Below are positions 56,233 to 64,000 of a stretch of 64,000 nt of DNA, one piece after another. Below the pieces are notes generated by a model, which had not been told where the DNA came from, made no database searches, and saw nothing but the letters and a program-made list of their open reading frames with translations. The position numbers were made by a program, and so were the translations under genes. The DNA lies in contig NC_133778.1 of assembly GCF_003597395.2 (NCBI RefSeq), positions 15,141,805 to 15,205,804 of the forward strand. The letters are read 5' to 3'. The stretch's first letter is position 1. Each line of letters begins with the position of its first letter. The stretch comes from Chelonoidis abingdonii. Its lineage: Eukaryota; Chordata; Testudines; Testudinidae.

Positions 56233-56707
56233 CTTCCTTCCCTAGCTTCAGTTCCCCAAATCCAATGTTCCAGCCCCAATAGCAGGGAGGCAGGTCACAT
56301 GAGGAGCATCTGCCCCAGACTGATAAGGAAGCACATGTCTTGGGGATCAAAGTTCCTTGCAGAACATGTTCAAGGCAAGAGTGAGCGTCTCCACAAGCCC
56401 CACCTATCAGATGTCGAAACACCTTACTAATCCTAAAGGTAGCACCTCTTACCAAGCCCCCTTCCAATTCTGCTTTCTAAGAGCCAAAAGATGGTTTTCG
56501 CCACCATCAAATACACTTTAAAAATCTGGCAGATTTTCAAGTGTAAAATCCAACCTTTTTCTTCCAATGTTTAAAAAATAATGAACTTTTAGATCAAATT
56601 TGCTCATCTTTTCCCCCCTTTTTCCAATTCCTGATGGATGTTAAGGGCAGAGAAGAGACTGGGATACAGGATCAAGTCCCCTCTCTAACCCCTCTATGGC
56701 TCCAGCT

Positions 56708-56831
56708 CAGGCTTGCCAAACCTCTAGGATTGTCCAGGAGTCTCCAGGAATTAAATTTCAAACTTTAATTAAAAGATCACATCATGTGATGAAACCCTCC
56801 AGGAATACGTCCAATCAAATTGGCAACCCTA
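56708..56831. mobile_element. Small hAT-like MITE, 8-bp target duplication (1 mismatch)
   Basis: The left end CAGGCTTGCCAAACCTCTAG pairs with the right end CAAATTGGCAACCCTA. Flanks are CTCCAGCT and CTCCAGCC. The centre has CTCCAGGAATTAAATTTCAA and AACCCTCCAGGAATACGTCC, so the two halves also mirror each other. It is 124 bp long and non-coding. Confidence 0.78.
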
Positions 56832-56840
56832 CTCCAGCCT

Positions 56841-56876
56841 TTTTTTTTTTTTGGGGGGGGGGGGGAGGGGCAGGGG
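56841..56876. repeat. Poly-T / poly-G tract
   Basis: A run of about 13 T directly followed by about 14 G and GAGGGGCAGGGGAG. It is low-complexity and likely length-unstable and error-prone in assembly. Confidence 0.9.
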
Positions 56877-56984
56877 AGTGAGGGGCGCAGAAAGTCCCTA
56901 TTTTACATTTTTATTTTCTGTAACATTTTGCCATTAAACCTTTATATTTAAAAAATTAGCTCACTAGATTTTCCTTCCTTTTAT

Positions 56985-57002
56985 CTTTCTTTCTTTCTTT
57001 CT
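56985..57002. repeat. (TTTC)n microsatellite
   Basis: CTTTCTTTCTTTCTTTCTC, about four perfect units. A pyrimidine-rich stretch follows to ~57180. Confidence 0.85.
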
Positions 57003-57247
57003 CATGTCTGTTTGCTGTAGTATTTATATTTCTTCCCCTCTATCCCCTTCACCTTCTGTTTATCCTTTCTATTCTTCCCACTTTCAGCCTTCCCTTCTCC
57101 CCATTCGCTTCTGTACTGACCATCGCTCTCACCCTCTTACCTTTCTCTTCCACCTGCACCCCAGCAATAGCTCTGTGTCCCACACACTCACGCACCCCAC
57201 CCTGCCTTACTGCGCCAACTCCACATCCTCCAGAGAGGTATGCTGCC

Positions 57248-57393
57248 CAGGGGCAGCTCCAGGCACCAGCATGCCAAGCGCGTGCTTGGGATGGCAAGCC
57301 GATTTAGAGGGGCCGGGGACCGCCTGCAGGCAAGCCTCCGAAGGCAGCCTGCCTGCTGTGCTTGGGGCAGCAAAATACGTAGAGTCACCCCTG
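57248..57393. mobile_element. GC-rich hAT-type MITE, exact 8-bp target duplication
   Basis: The 146-bp element starts CAGGGGCAGCTCCAGGCACC and ends AGAGTCACCCCTG. ATGCTGCC flanks both sides (57240-57247, 57394-57401). The interior pairs GCTTGGGATGGCAAGCC-type words with TGCTTGGGGCAGCAAAATAC. The duplicated target supplies the ATG of a 276-codon open frame (57240-58070), which is therefore not a real start. Confidence 0.92.
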
Positions 57394-57401
57394 ATGCTGC
57401 C

Positions 57402-58789
57402 CCCACATGCTGCCAGACCCACATGCTGCATTTCCCCAGAGCTGCTGCATCCTCACCATGTTGTGTACAGACCCATCCCCTGTTGCATCCCCATCTTACT
57501 ATAGGCTCTATATTGTACTCCCTGCCGCACAGCTCGCCCCTCTTGCTGTCATTCCACCCTGCTCCCTGCACCCCAGAATCCCGCTCAGAGCCCTGTTACA
57601 GGACCCCCGTCTGCGTTTCCTCTGACCCCATGTTGCAGGACCCCCATGAGTCCTTCCTCCCTCCCCTCATTACACCTGTCTCCTTCCTCTCCTCACCATG
57701 GCTAGGCCACGGCCAAGTCTCAAATGGTTCGGAGGACCAGGTCCAATGTCGCTGCAGCCGAAGGCTTGAGAAGAGGAGCAAACTCTGCCCCACAGGCAGC
57801 CAGCAGGGAAAGGGGATGAGGGGGCAGTGGTGGGGCTACCTAGTGGCTGGGGCAGGCTCCCCAAGTGGCAGGGCTACAGCGGGCGGATTCTGCTTCACAG
57901 ATCAGCGGCGCTGTAAGGAGCAGCGCCAGGCTGCAGACAACAGGCACGGTTATCATAACAACCGAGAGAGGCTGGAAACCTGGCCCCCCAGGTCTAACAC
58001 CACAGGCCTGTGTCCCTTGAGGGAACAGCTGGAGATCGGCCATGTACCCTCTGCGCAGGATCAGCCATGAGAGGACACTGTCAGGTACTCGCTTACACCA
58101 GCAAAGCCAGTGTACAGCATCAGCTCCTGCTCCCACTAGGCCTGAGAGGCTCCAGGGAGAGCTCCCCCCACCCCCGCCACCCAGCAAAGCAGAAGCATAA
58201 AGCAGGTGGACAGGGAGGGGGAGGGCAAGGGCTGGGTGCTTTGCTATCCAACCTGTCTGAAGATTTCCAGGTTAATGGGACACATGCTGGTGTGTGCTGG
58301 GAGAGGGGCATTGGAGGACTGCATGGAGTTTGTGGTGGGGAGGGCGGGGAGGGAGGACTTCGGAATTTCTGGTTCAGAGAAAAACTCACAGAACCTCAAA
58401 CTCCCAGGAAAGCTCCCAGGTTGGACCCTCCAATGGATCCTGCTGGTTTAGGTTTACACAACCCACATGATCTGAAAACTAAAAATTTCACCTTGGCCTA
58501 ATTAGGATTCCTGCGTTTTGTCTCTGGTTCTGCCTCTGACTTGCTCTGTGGCACTGGCCAGAGCCCTTAACCTCTCCGTTTGTACCAGAAAGGCTGGCAA
58601 AATGGAGGAGTTCAAAGAAAATCAACTCAAAGGAATAGGGGACATAAGGGATAATCTGATGAGGAAAACTGAGAGAGATAAATATGTACTGGATGCCTGG
58701 GCTAAGTAACAGCAGTGGGAGGAGATGCTACAAATGCCTGCAAGGTATAAATGCTAAGGAGAGAGAGAGGGGTGGTAAGAGAGATGGAG
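57402..58789. other. No gene found; GC-rich with overlapping chance frames
   Basis: GC- and C-rich sequence with open frames of 60-276 codons in up to four frames at once. None has a recognisable domain, splice context or codon bias distinct from its shadows. 58500-58790 may be the upstream part of the CR1 that follows. Confidence 0.45.
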
Positions 58790-59055
58790 GGTAAAAATAA
58801 AAACAACCAGCTGGAACTGAGGAAGGGATTTTGGAGATTGACTAGCAGGAAAATCCTCCTGAGTATGTTAGTTTGTGCAAAAATCTCCCTAGGGAAGTAG
58901 TGGAAGCCTCCTCGCTGCTTGGGTCTTTTCAAAGAACATGGGCTAAAGCCCTAAAAAGTGTCATGTAGGGAAAATTCAGGGCTGGCCGGGGAAGGAATCC
59001 AGTAGCTGAACTAACAGGTTTCCTCTCTCTCTAGTTCCTATGGTTCCATGACTCA
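58790..59055 (+). mobile_element. CR1 LINE 3' region
   Basis: AACTGAGGAAGGGATTTTGG, GCAAAAATCTCCCTAGGGAA, GTAGTGGAAGCCTCCTCGCT, GGTCTTTTCAAAGAACATGG and the terminal TTCCTATGGTTCCATGAC. It follows the sense CR1 end (..gggaggtggtggaatctcc..ttttaaa..ttctatgattctatga). It is about 265 bp long and moderately diverged. Confidence 0.65.
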
Positions 59056-59845
59056 GTTTACCCCAAATAGCTATAATACCCACTTAGCCATCCCACCAGG
59101 GTCTTGTGAGACAGTTAATTAATGCTTTATAGAGCAATTTTCGATCCTTGGATGAAAGGTACTACATACGTGCCAAGTCGTGTTATTGTGTAACTGCCTT
59201 CAAAAATAACTGCCAGGGAACACAAAGAAGCTAGAACTAACCACTCTTTCGAAAGGCTGTGGAAAGATTTAAACATACCTTTTCAGATGAGAACTATGCA
59301 GTTGCAATAAAACTATGATATCTTTTCTCCTCTCGCCACCCCAACACACACACCCCTTTTTAAAGAAAATACTATTCAGTCAGGATTCACTCTACCGTTT
59401 AACCGAGGGCGACAGAACACAGCGTTTTTGAATGCAAGTGACTTTACACCACAGGAACCTGCAAGACTGCTAACTGTGACCAGCTAGGCCGTTCTACCCT
59501 GAAAGGAAAAGTTATTTGTAGAAGGCAGTCTCCTGACAGCCTGTCCCCCATTCCCATGCACTGAGAGGTGCTTGCCATCTGACAGAGCACACAAAGAGCT
59601 AGATGAGCTGAAAAGCTTAAGGCCTTTTCTCAGTCTAATTTTATTTTTATTCACCACATCTCCATATGTTGCCATTTAATTTCATGGCTCAAGGTTTTGT
59701 TTTAAAAAAAGCATTTCAGTATTAATTTTACATTTCCGAGAAGTGCTGACTCTCCCCGGGTATCGAGAGGGATAATAAAACAAGGGTTGTGACAGGTGAA
59801 GGTTTTCCATGCTGCCCAGTCAATTGGAATTGTTATTTATTTGGT
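59056..59845. other. No gene found
   Basis: AT-rich flank of the gypsy fragment. No repeat named. The pol-like frame becomes recognisable only at about 59846. Confidence 0.45.
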
Positions 59846-60433
59846 TGGCCTCGACCAATCCGCAAAAAGCAGGTCAGAGCATTTTTAGGGATAGTAGGAT
59901 ACTATCGGAGATTCATCCCTCATTTCACCACAAGAGCGGGGCCATTGACGGATCTGATAAAAGCTCAGGGCCCCGAGATAGTAAAGTGGACTGATGCGAC
60001 AGAAGAAGCATTTGCAGATTTACGGACAGCCCTACGCTGCCATCCAGTACTCATAGCCCCAGACTTTGAGAAGGAATTAATCCTACAAACAGATGCCTCG
60101 GAGGTGCAGCTTGGTGCAGTCCTTTCCCAGGTGGTAGGGGAGGAGAAGCACCCCCTCTTGTACCTCAGCCAGAAGCTCCTCCTCAGGGAACAAAAGTACG
60201 CTGTTGTCGAAAAGGAATGTCTGGTGATAAAATGGGCTATGGAGACTCTCCGCTACTATCTGCTGGGGTGGCAGTTTACCCTCGTGACAGACCACGCCCC
60301 ACTCCAGTGGATGCACAGGAACAAGGAGAGGAACGCCAGAGTGACGAGGTGGTTCCTCTCTCTGCAGCCTTTCCATTTTCGGGTCCAGCATAGAGCTGGA
60401 AGCCAACACGGCAACGCTGATGGCCTATTGTGA
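59846..60433 (+). pseudogene. Ty3/gypsy retrotransposon pol: RT thumb and RNase H, 5'-truncated
   Basis: A 196-residue uninterrupted frame begins at WPRPIRKKQVRAFLG, the RT connection/thumb block of Ty3/gypsy elements (..QVR.FLG..GYYR.FI..F). It continues into RNase H: TDAS (60092), VEKEC (60206), VTDHAPLQW (60284) and HRAGSQHGNADGL (60389). All four acidic catalytic positions (D, E, D, D) are present. The RT fingers/palm with YxDD and everything upstream are missing. The frame stops at 60431-60433 and no integrase follows. The polypurine tract lies about 45 bp on. The frame is open but cannot be a working element alone. Confidence 0.92.
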
Positions 60434-60479
60434 CGGCACTGCCTCTCGTCCCAAGTAGCCCAACCCCTTGGTGTTGAGC

Positions 60480-60497
60480 GGGGGGGGAGGGGGGCGG
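60480..60497 (+). other. Polypurine tract before the 3' LTR
   Basis: GGGGGGGGAGGGGGGCGGA lies directly upstream of TATGTGATACAG. A purine run just 5' of the LTR is the plus-strand primer site of LTR retrotransposons, so it fixes the 5' edge of the LTR. Confidence 0.8.
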
Positions 60498-60500
60498 ATA

Positions 60501-61127
60501 TGTGATACAGCATGGCCTGAGGGCAGCAGGAGAGTGTTAGCAGGGAGCCTTATTCCCTGCAAGGGAGGAAGGTTTGCTATAGATTAACTAGAGCACCTGT
60601 AGCCAATTAGAGCACCTGAAGCCAATTAGAGCACCAGCAGTCAGTCATGTGATAAAACCCCCTGCTTCAGTCAGACAGTGTGGGAGATGGAGCAGGAACG
60701 TTTGGTTGGAGCAGAGAGCAGTTTGAAGGAGTAGGAGTAGGAGTAGGAGTAGAGCTTTGAAAGAGACAAAAGGAAAGTTTGGAGGAGTGCTGCGGTGGGC
60801 TGAGAAATCCAAAAGAAACCTAGGTAAGGGGCACCTGGCTTGTGTAGAAGGAGGGCAAGAAGCCCCTTCAAAAGCTGAAGGGCAGGAGAGGGAAGTAGCC
60901 CAGGGGAAGGAGCCGCTAGTTCAAGTGGTTCACCACAAACCTCAGGGCCCCTGGGTTGGGACCTGGAGAAGAGGGCGGGCCCAGGTCCCTCCCTCTCCAC
61001 TCCCCTCCTCAAGGACACTAATGGAGTAATTAAAATACCAGTTCAGAGGCAAGCAATGGCGCCCTGAACCTTCCCCAAAGAAGAGAAAGCGCGAGACCCA
61101 GAATAACAGGACCGGCAATTTGCCACA
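60501..61127 (+). mobile_element. 3' LTR of the gypsy element, ~627 bp
   Basis: Begins TGTGATACAGCATGGCCTGA immediately after the polypurine tract and ends CCGGCAATTTGCCACA, giving TGTG..CACA inverted ends. It contains three near-repeats of AGCACCTGTAGCCAATTAG (60592-60640), TGTGATAAAACCCCCTGC and a (GGAGTA)n run. TGGCGCCCTGAACC at 61057 resembles a tRNA primer-binding site, and TG..CA ends could also be read at 60501-61055, so the 3' edge has two possible readings. Confidence 0.78.
60727..60752. repeat. (GGAGTA)n hexanucleotide repeat
   Basis: AGGAGTAGGAGTAGGAGTAG, about four units, inside the LTR. Confidence 0.9.
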
Positions 61128-61129
61128 AT

Positions 61130-61375
61130 TTATATTACCTGGGCCTAGAGACCACAGATGAGTTTAGGGTGCCATTGTGCTAGGCACTGTACAAACACAT
61201 AACAAGAGACAATCAGAGCTTATGTTTAACCAGACAAGACAGAGGGTGGGATGCGAAACATGCTCAGAGAGGTGAAGTGACTTTCCCAAGGTCTACAGCA
61301 GATCAGTAGTAGAGTTAAGAATAAAATTCTGACCCACAGTCCAGCACCCCATTTAACTAGATCACGATGTGTCCC
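61130..61375 (-). mobile_element. MIR-type SINE with shared tail, antisense
   Basis: Tail: TATATTACCTGGGCCTAGAG, GGTGCCATTGTGCTAGGCAC, TGTACAAACACATAACAAGA. CORE: CAGAGAGGTGAAGTGACTTT, CCCAAGGTCTACAGCAGATC. Head side: ATTCTGACCCACAGTCCAGC. It starts within 3 bp of the LTR end. Confidence 0.8.
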
Positions 61376-61522
61376 CAAATCATCTCCTTGTCAATGTGCC
61401 TCAACCATGACCTGAGGTGCCACTTCTAGGGGCTGAGAAAGTCATCCAGTTTCCATGCTCATTCAGTTCTTGACCTCTCTGCTGAAAAATCCAAGAAAAC
61501 TGCCAGCAGTGCTGGTGGTTTT

Positions 61523-62035
61523 TTTTTTTTTATTATTTGTACTGCAGTAGTGCCTAGGAACCCTACTCACAGACCAGGTCTCCATTGTGCTAGGCACTGC
61601 CAAACCCAGAACAAAAAGACAGTACCTGGCCCAAAGAGCTTATAATGTAAGTGTAAGACAAGACACAACATGTGGATACAGACAGATGGGGGAGCACAAG
61701 GAAACAATACTGATCAGCATGATATGCAGTGGTCTCAGCACTCTGAGTAGTGAGCCACTGTTGAGTTTTGTGTAGGTATCACAGCACAAGGAGTTTTAAG
61801 AAGGGAGCTGAAGGACAGTGAGGCAGCTTTGCAGATGTTTATATGGAGCTCTTCCTGTGCACGGGGCCAGCAAAGGAGAAAGTACAATGGTGCTTGTTTG
61901 AAATTTTGTGTATGGACAGCTGTGCACTGAGAACAGGGCCAATGCCAAAACAATTTCCGAGAGACAACTGAAGAGTGAGTAGGTGCAAACAAAGCTGGAT
62001 TTGAACTACTTGCCATTACCATTGCCATTGAGTCA
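61523..62035 (-). mobile_element. LINE 3' region (CR1/L3-like) with shared tail, antisense
   Basis: The tail (GTACTGCAGTAGTGCCTAGG, CCATTGTGCTAGGCACTGCC, CAAAGAGCTTATAATGTAAG) continues without break into GATACAGACAGATGGGGGAG, AAGGAAACAATACTGATCAG, GGCAGCTTTGCAGATGTTTA and ACAATGGTGCTTGTTTGAAA. This extension is LINE-like 3' sequence and not SINE CORE. I recall it as a long conserved LINE 3' end in amniotes. CR1/L3 is my best guess. No ORF2 part is present. Confidence 0.6.
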
Positions 62036-62145
62036 GCCAGCCTCTCTCCCTCTCCAACAGTCTTATCAGATTACAGACTAAAGTACAGGATGCTTTTCTA
62101 AAAAGCCCAAAGTGGCCCTTTTAACAGTATATTCACCTACTCTCG

Positions 62146-62146
<1 letters not shown>

Positions 62147-62178
<32 letters not shown>
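62147..62178. repeat. (ACAT)n/(AC)n microsatellite
   Basis: CATACATACATACACACACA continuing to about 62178. Simple repeat. Confidence 0.95.
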
Positions 62179-62215
62179 TTAAAGCAACAAAGAAATGAAT
62201 AGATCAACGAGGCTA

Positions 62216-62299
62216 ATCCTGCAGTCTTCACTCAGCAACACTCCCATGGACATCAGTGGAAGTTTTGCCTGAGGGCTTTATGTAAGCAGAGTCAGGATG
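62216..62299. mobile_element. Short hairpin MITE
   Basis: ATCCTGCAGTCTTCACTCAG, CAACACTCCCATGGACATCA, GTGGAAGTTTTGCCTGAGGG. The halves pair around the centre CATGGACATCAGTGG. Same group as 16185 and 24290. Confidence 0.55.
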
Positions 62300-62425
62300 A
62301 GCTGTATCCTGACATCTGGTGGTGAATTGTAGGGAGCGTGGAAAGAATGTCAAGAATCTCAAAAGGTGTGGACAGATTTGCATTGGCATCCACCTCACAG
62401 TTAGCATAAACCCACAGCAGCTTGG

Positions 62426-62995
62426 NNNNNNNNNNNNNNNNNNNNNNNNNNNNNNNNNNNNNNNNNNNNNNNNNNNNNNNNNNNNNNNNNNNNNNNNNNN
62501 NNNNNNNNNNNNNNNNNNNNNNNNNNNNNNNNNNNNNNNNNNNNNNNNNNNNNNNNNNNNNNNNNNNNNNNNNNNNNNNNNNNNNNNNNNNNNNNNNNNN
62601 NNNNNNNNNNNNNNNNNNNNNNNNNNNNNNNNNNNNNNNNNNNNNNNNNNNNNNNNNNNNNNNNNNNNNNNNNNNNNNNNNNNNNNNNNNNNNNNNNNNN
62701 NNNNNNNNNNNNNNNNNNNNNNNNNNNNNNNNNNNNNNNNNNNNNNNNNNNNNNNNNNNNNNNNNNNNNNNNNNNNNNNNNNNNNNNNNNNNNNNNNNNN
62801 NNNNNNNNNNNNNNNNNNNNNNNNNNNNNNNNNNNNNNNNNNNNNNNNNNNNNNNNNNNNNNNNNNNNNNNNNNNNNNNNNNNNNNNNNNNNNNNNNNNN
62901 NNNNNNNNNNNNNNNNNNNNNNNNNNNNNNNNNNNNNNNNNNNNNNNNNNNNNNNNNNNNNNNNNNNNNNNNNNNNNNNNNNNNNNNNNNNNNNN
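62426..62995. other. Assembly gap, 570 N
   Basis: All bases are N, so nothing can be annotated. Open frames of 194-328 codons that cross it are artefacts. The right edge runs straight into LTR sequence, so the gap probably hides the 5' part of that LTR or element. Confidence 1.
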
Positions 62996-63780
62996 AGAAC
63001 TGGTAACAGAGGAGTGCGCCACGAGCAGCTTGGTGAGATGGGGTGGGAGAGGACCATGAGGGAACAGGCGGTGAGACTGAATGGTGCAGAGGGGAGAGCT
63101 GTGGATGGTGAGTTCCCCGCGGAGCAAGCAGTTTGCAGGGACAAACTGAAGTCCAGCTCACGGAGCAGCTGTGGAGCGGAGGCAGTTGTGTAGGTGACTG
63201 CTGGTTAGAGAAGGGAGCGCTGGTAAGGTGGCGGAGCAGTTGTCGTATAAGGCGGAAGCAAGAACCATGGAGATTCATGGGACATTTGGTCCGTGGACAC
63301 AGTAAGGGTCCCTTTCAACACAGAGCTGGGGGTAGGGACTCTAGAGATAGACCGTTGAACTGGGGTCAGGACTGAGACCAGAGACTTTTGGTTGTTGGAA
63401 CGTTGGAAGTGATTGGACTTAAGACCCTAAGGGAAAAGGAAATTTGCCTAATGGTACTTTGGGGGTGTTGGGTGATTTTTGTTGAGGGGTTGTGTTATAA
63501 CCTCTGTTATGGGGGGGGTGTAATCTCCATGGTACGATCCGATGGATTTCGGGTCTTATTAAAAAGATTTTGGTTACACCTCAGACTCTGTGCTGCTGCT
63601 GAGAGGGGAAAGTATCTGGCTTCCTAGTAGTGGCCCATGTGTGGGAGGGTACGGTATGTAAGTGTCCCAGGTCACTGGGTGGGGGCTCGAGCCGGTTATG
63701 CATTGTGTTACTGAAATGGAACCCCTGGATACTGAACCCGGCCCTTGTTGCTGCCAACTCAGAGGGGCAGAAGGGTTACA
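62996..63780 (+). mobile_element. LTR retrotransposon sequence, mostly an LTR, 5' end in the gap
   Basis: The right part is the clear piece: GGTTGTGTTATAACCTCTGT, a polyadenylation-like TTATTAAAAAGATTTTGGTT (63557), ACACCTCAGACTCTGTGCTG, GTCCCAGGTCACTGGGTGGG, CTCGAGCCGGTTATGCATTG, ending GGGGCAGAAGGGTTACA. I recognise this as the 3' half of a turtle gypsy LTR. 62996-63490 is purine-rich and probably the U3 part of the same LTR. No coding frame is convincing. Confidence 0.7.
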
Positions 63781-63814
63781 TTTTAATGCCTTTCGCAATC
63801 ACCTATTTGTTTTA

Positions 63815-63900
63815 CCTTAGCACCTAGGAGCCTAGCGCTCGGACAGCAGTCTACTGCACTAAGCACCGTACAAACAGAATAGGCCCAAAGAGTCTATGTG
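63815..63900 (-). mobile_element. Shared LINE/SINE 3' tail fragment, antisense
   Basis: ACCTTAGCACCTAGGAGCCT, CTACTGCACTAAGCACCGTA, CAAACAGAATAGGCCCAAAG. It follows the LTR end by about 35 bp. The remaining bases to 64000 include TTGCAATGGGAGTTTTGACC, a half of the short hairpin MITE. Confidence 0.6.
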
Positions 63901-64000
63901 TATGCTGAAATTTCTGTGCGAAGGCCTTATGCAGGGGGGAAAAAAGAAAAGATCGACTGATTGCAATGGGAGTTTTGACCAAGTAAAGAGTGCTGCATCA

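Noticed and set aside
57240..58070. 276-codon open frame, the longest in the window without N
   Set aside because: Its ATG lies in an hAT target duplication and its first 50 codons are the hAT element. The region is GC-rich and open in several frames, and no domain is seen.
60501..61127. Infectious or complete retrovirus
   Set aside because: Only the RT thumb/RNase H and one LTR are present. gag, protease, integrase and env are not seen, and the pol type is Ty3/gypsy and not retroviral.
62228..63278. Open frames of 194-328 codons
   Set aside because: Most residues are unknown because they cross the N gap. The flanks are a MITE and an LTR.
1..64000. CRISPR array, operon or prokaryotic system
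   Set aside because: No regularly spaced direct repeats and no dense same-strand coding. All evidence points to vertebrate nuclear DNA.

Overview
This is vertebrate nuclear DNA, most likely from a turtle (inference). The reasons are the CR1 3' ends in both orientations, MIR/CORE-type SINEs, several Ty3/gypsy-type LTR families, many short palindromic DNA transposons that I remember as typical of turtle assemblies, and a 570-base run of N from a draft assembly. I see no intact protein-coding gene, no convincing exon and no functional RNA gene. Every ORF examined is open by chance, lies inside a repeat, or crosses the N gap. The window reads as intergenic or large-intron sequence.

Layout. 1-4.5 kb: a Tigger-like MITE, two separate long inverted repeats, a SINE, two hAT-type MITEs and a CR1 end. 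4.5-13 kb: mostly single-copy sequence with sparse CR1 ends and palindromic MITEs. 13-20 kb: a MITE, a solo LTR with an exact 5-bp target duplication, a Tigger-like element, more MITEs, a SINE split by a CR1, an hAT element with an exact 8-bp duplication, and a tRNA-type SINE. 20-40 kb: low-density, AT-rich sequence, with a nested SINE/hAT/hAT cluster at 25.5-26.4 kb. 40-43 kb: a solo LTR and a GC-rich hAT element. 45-49.3 kb: a decayed L1-clade LINE carrying later insertions, including a retroposon with a 17-bp target duplication and an inverted 5' part, and a perfect 38-bp-stem hairpin. 50-57.4 kb: another LTR, SINEs and two small hAT elements. 58.8-64 kb: a CR1 end, the 3' part of a Ty3/gypsy element (RNase H, polypurine tract, LTR), a LINE and SINEs sharing one 3' tail, the gap, and another LTR.

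No genes work together here. What can be read is insertion history: which element landed in which, with target duplications as evidence. The most unusual observations are the inverted-duplication ends of two retroposon copies (45,835-46,003 and 56,174-56,232), the perfect hairpin at 48,043-48,126, the two long inverted repeats in the first 3.6 kb, and a gypsy pol whose RNase H is followed directly by the polypurine tract and LTR with no integrase. I found no sign of a new multi-gene system. Family names rest on memory of consensus sequences and could not be checked against a repeat library.
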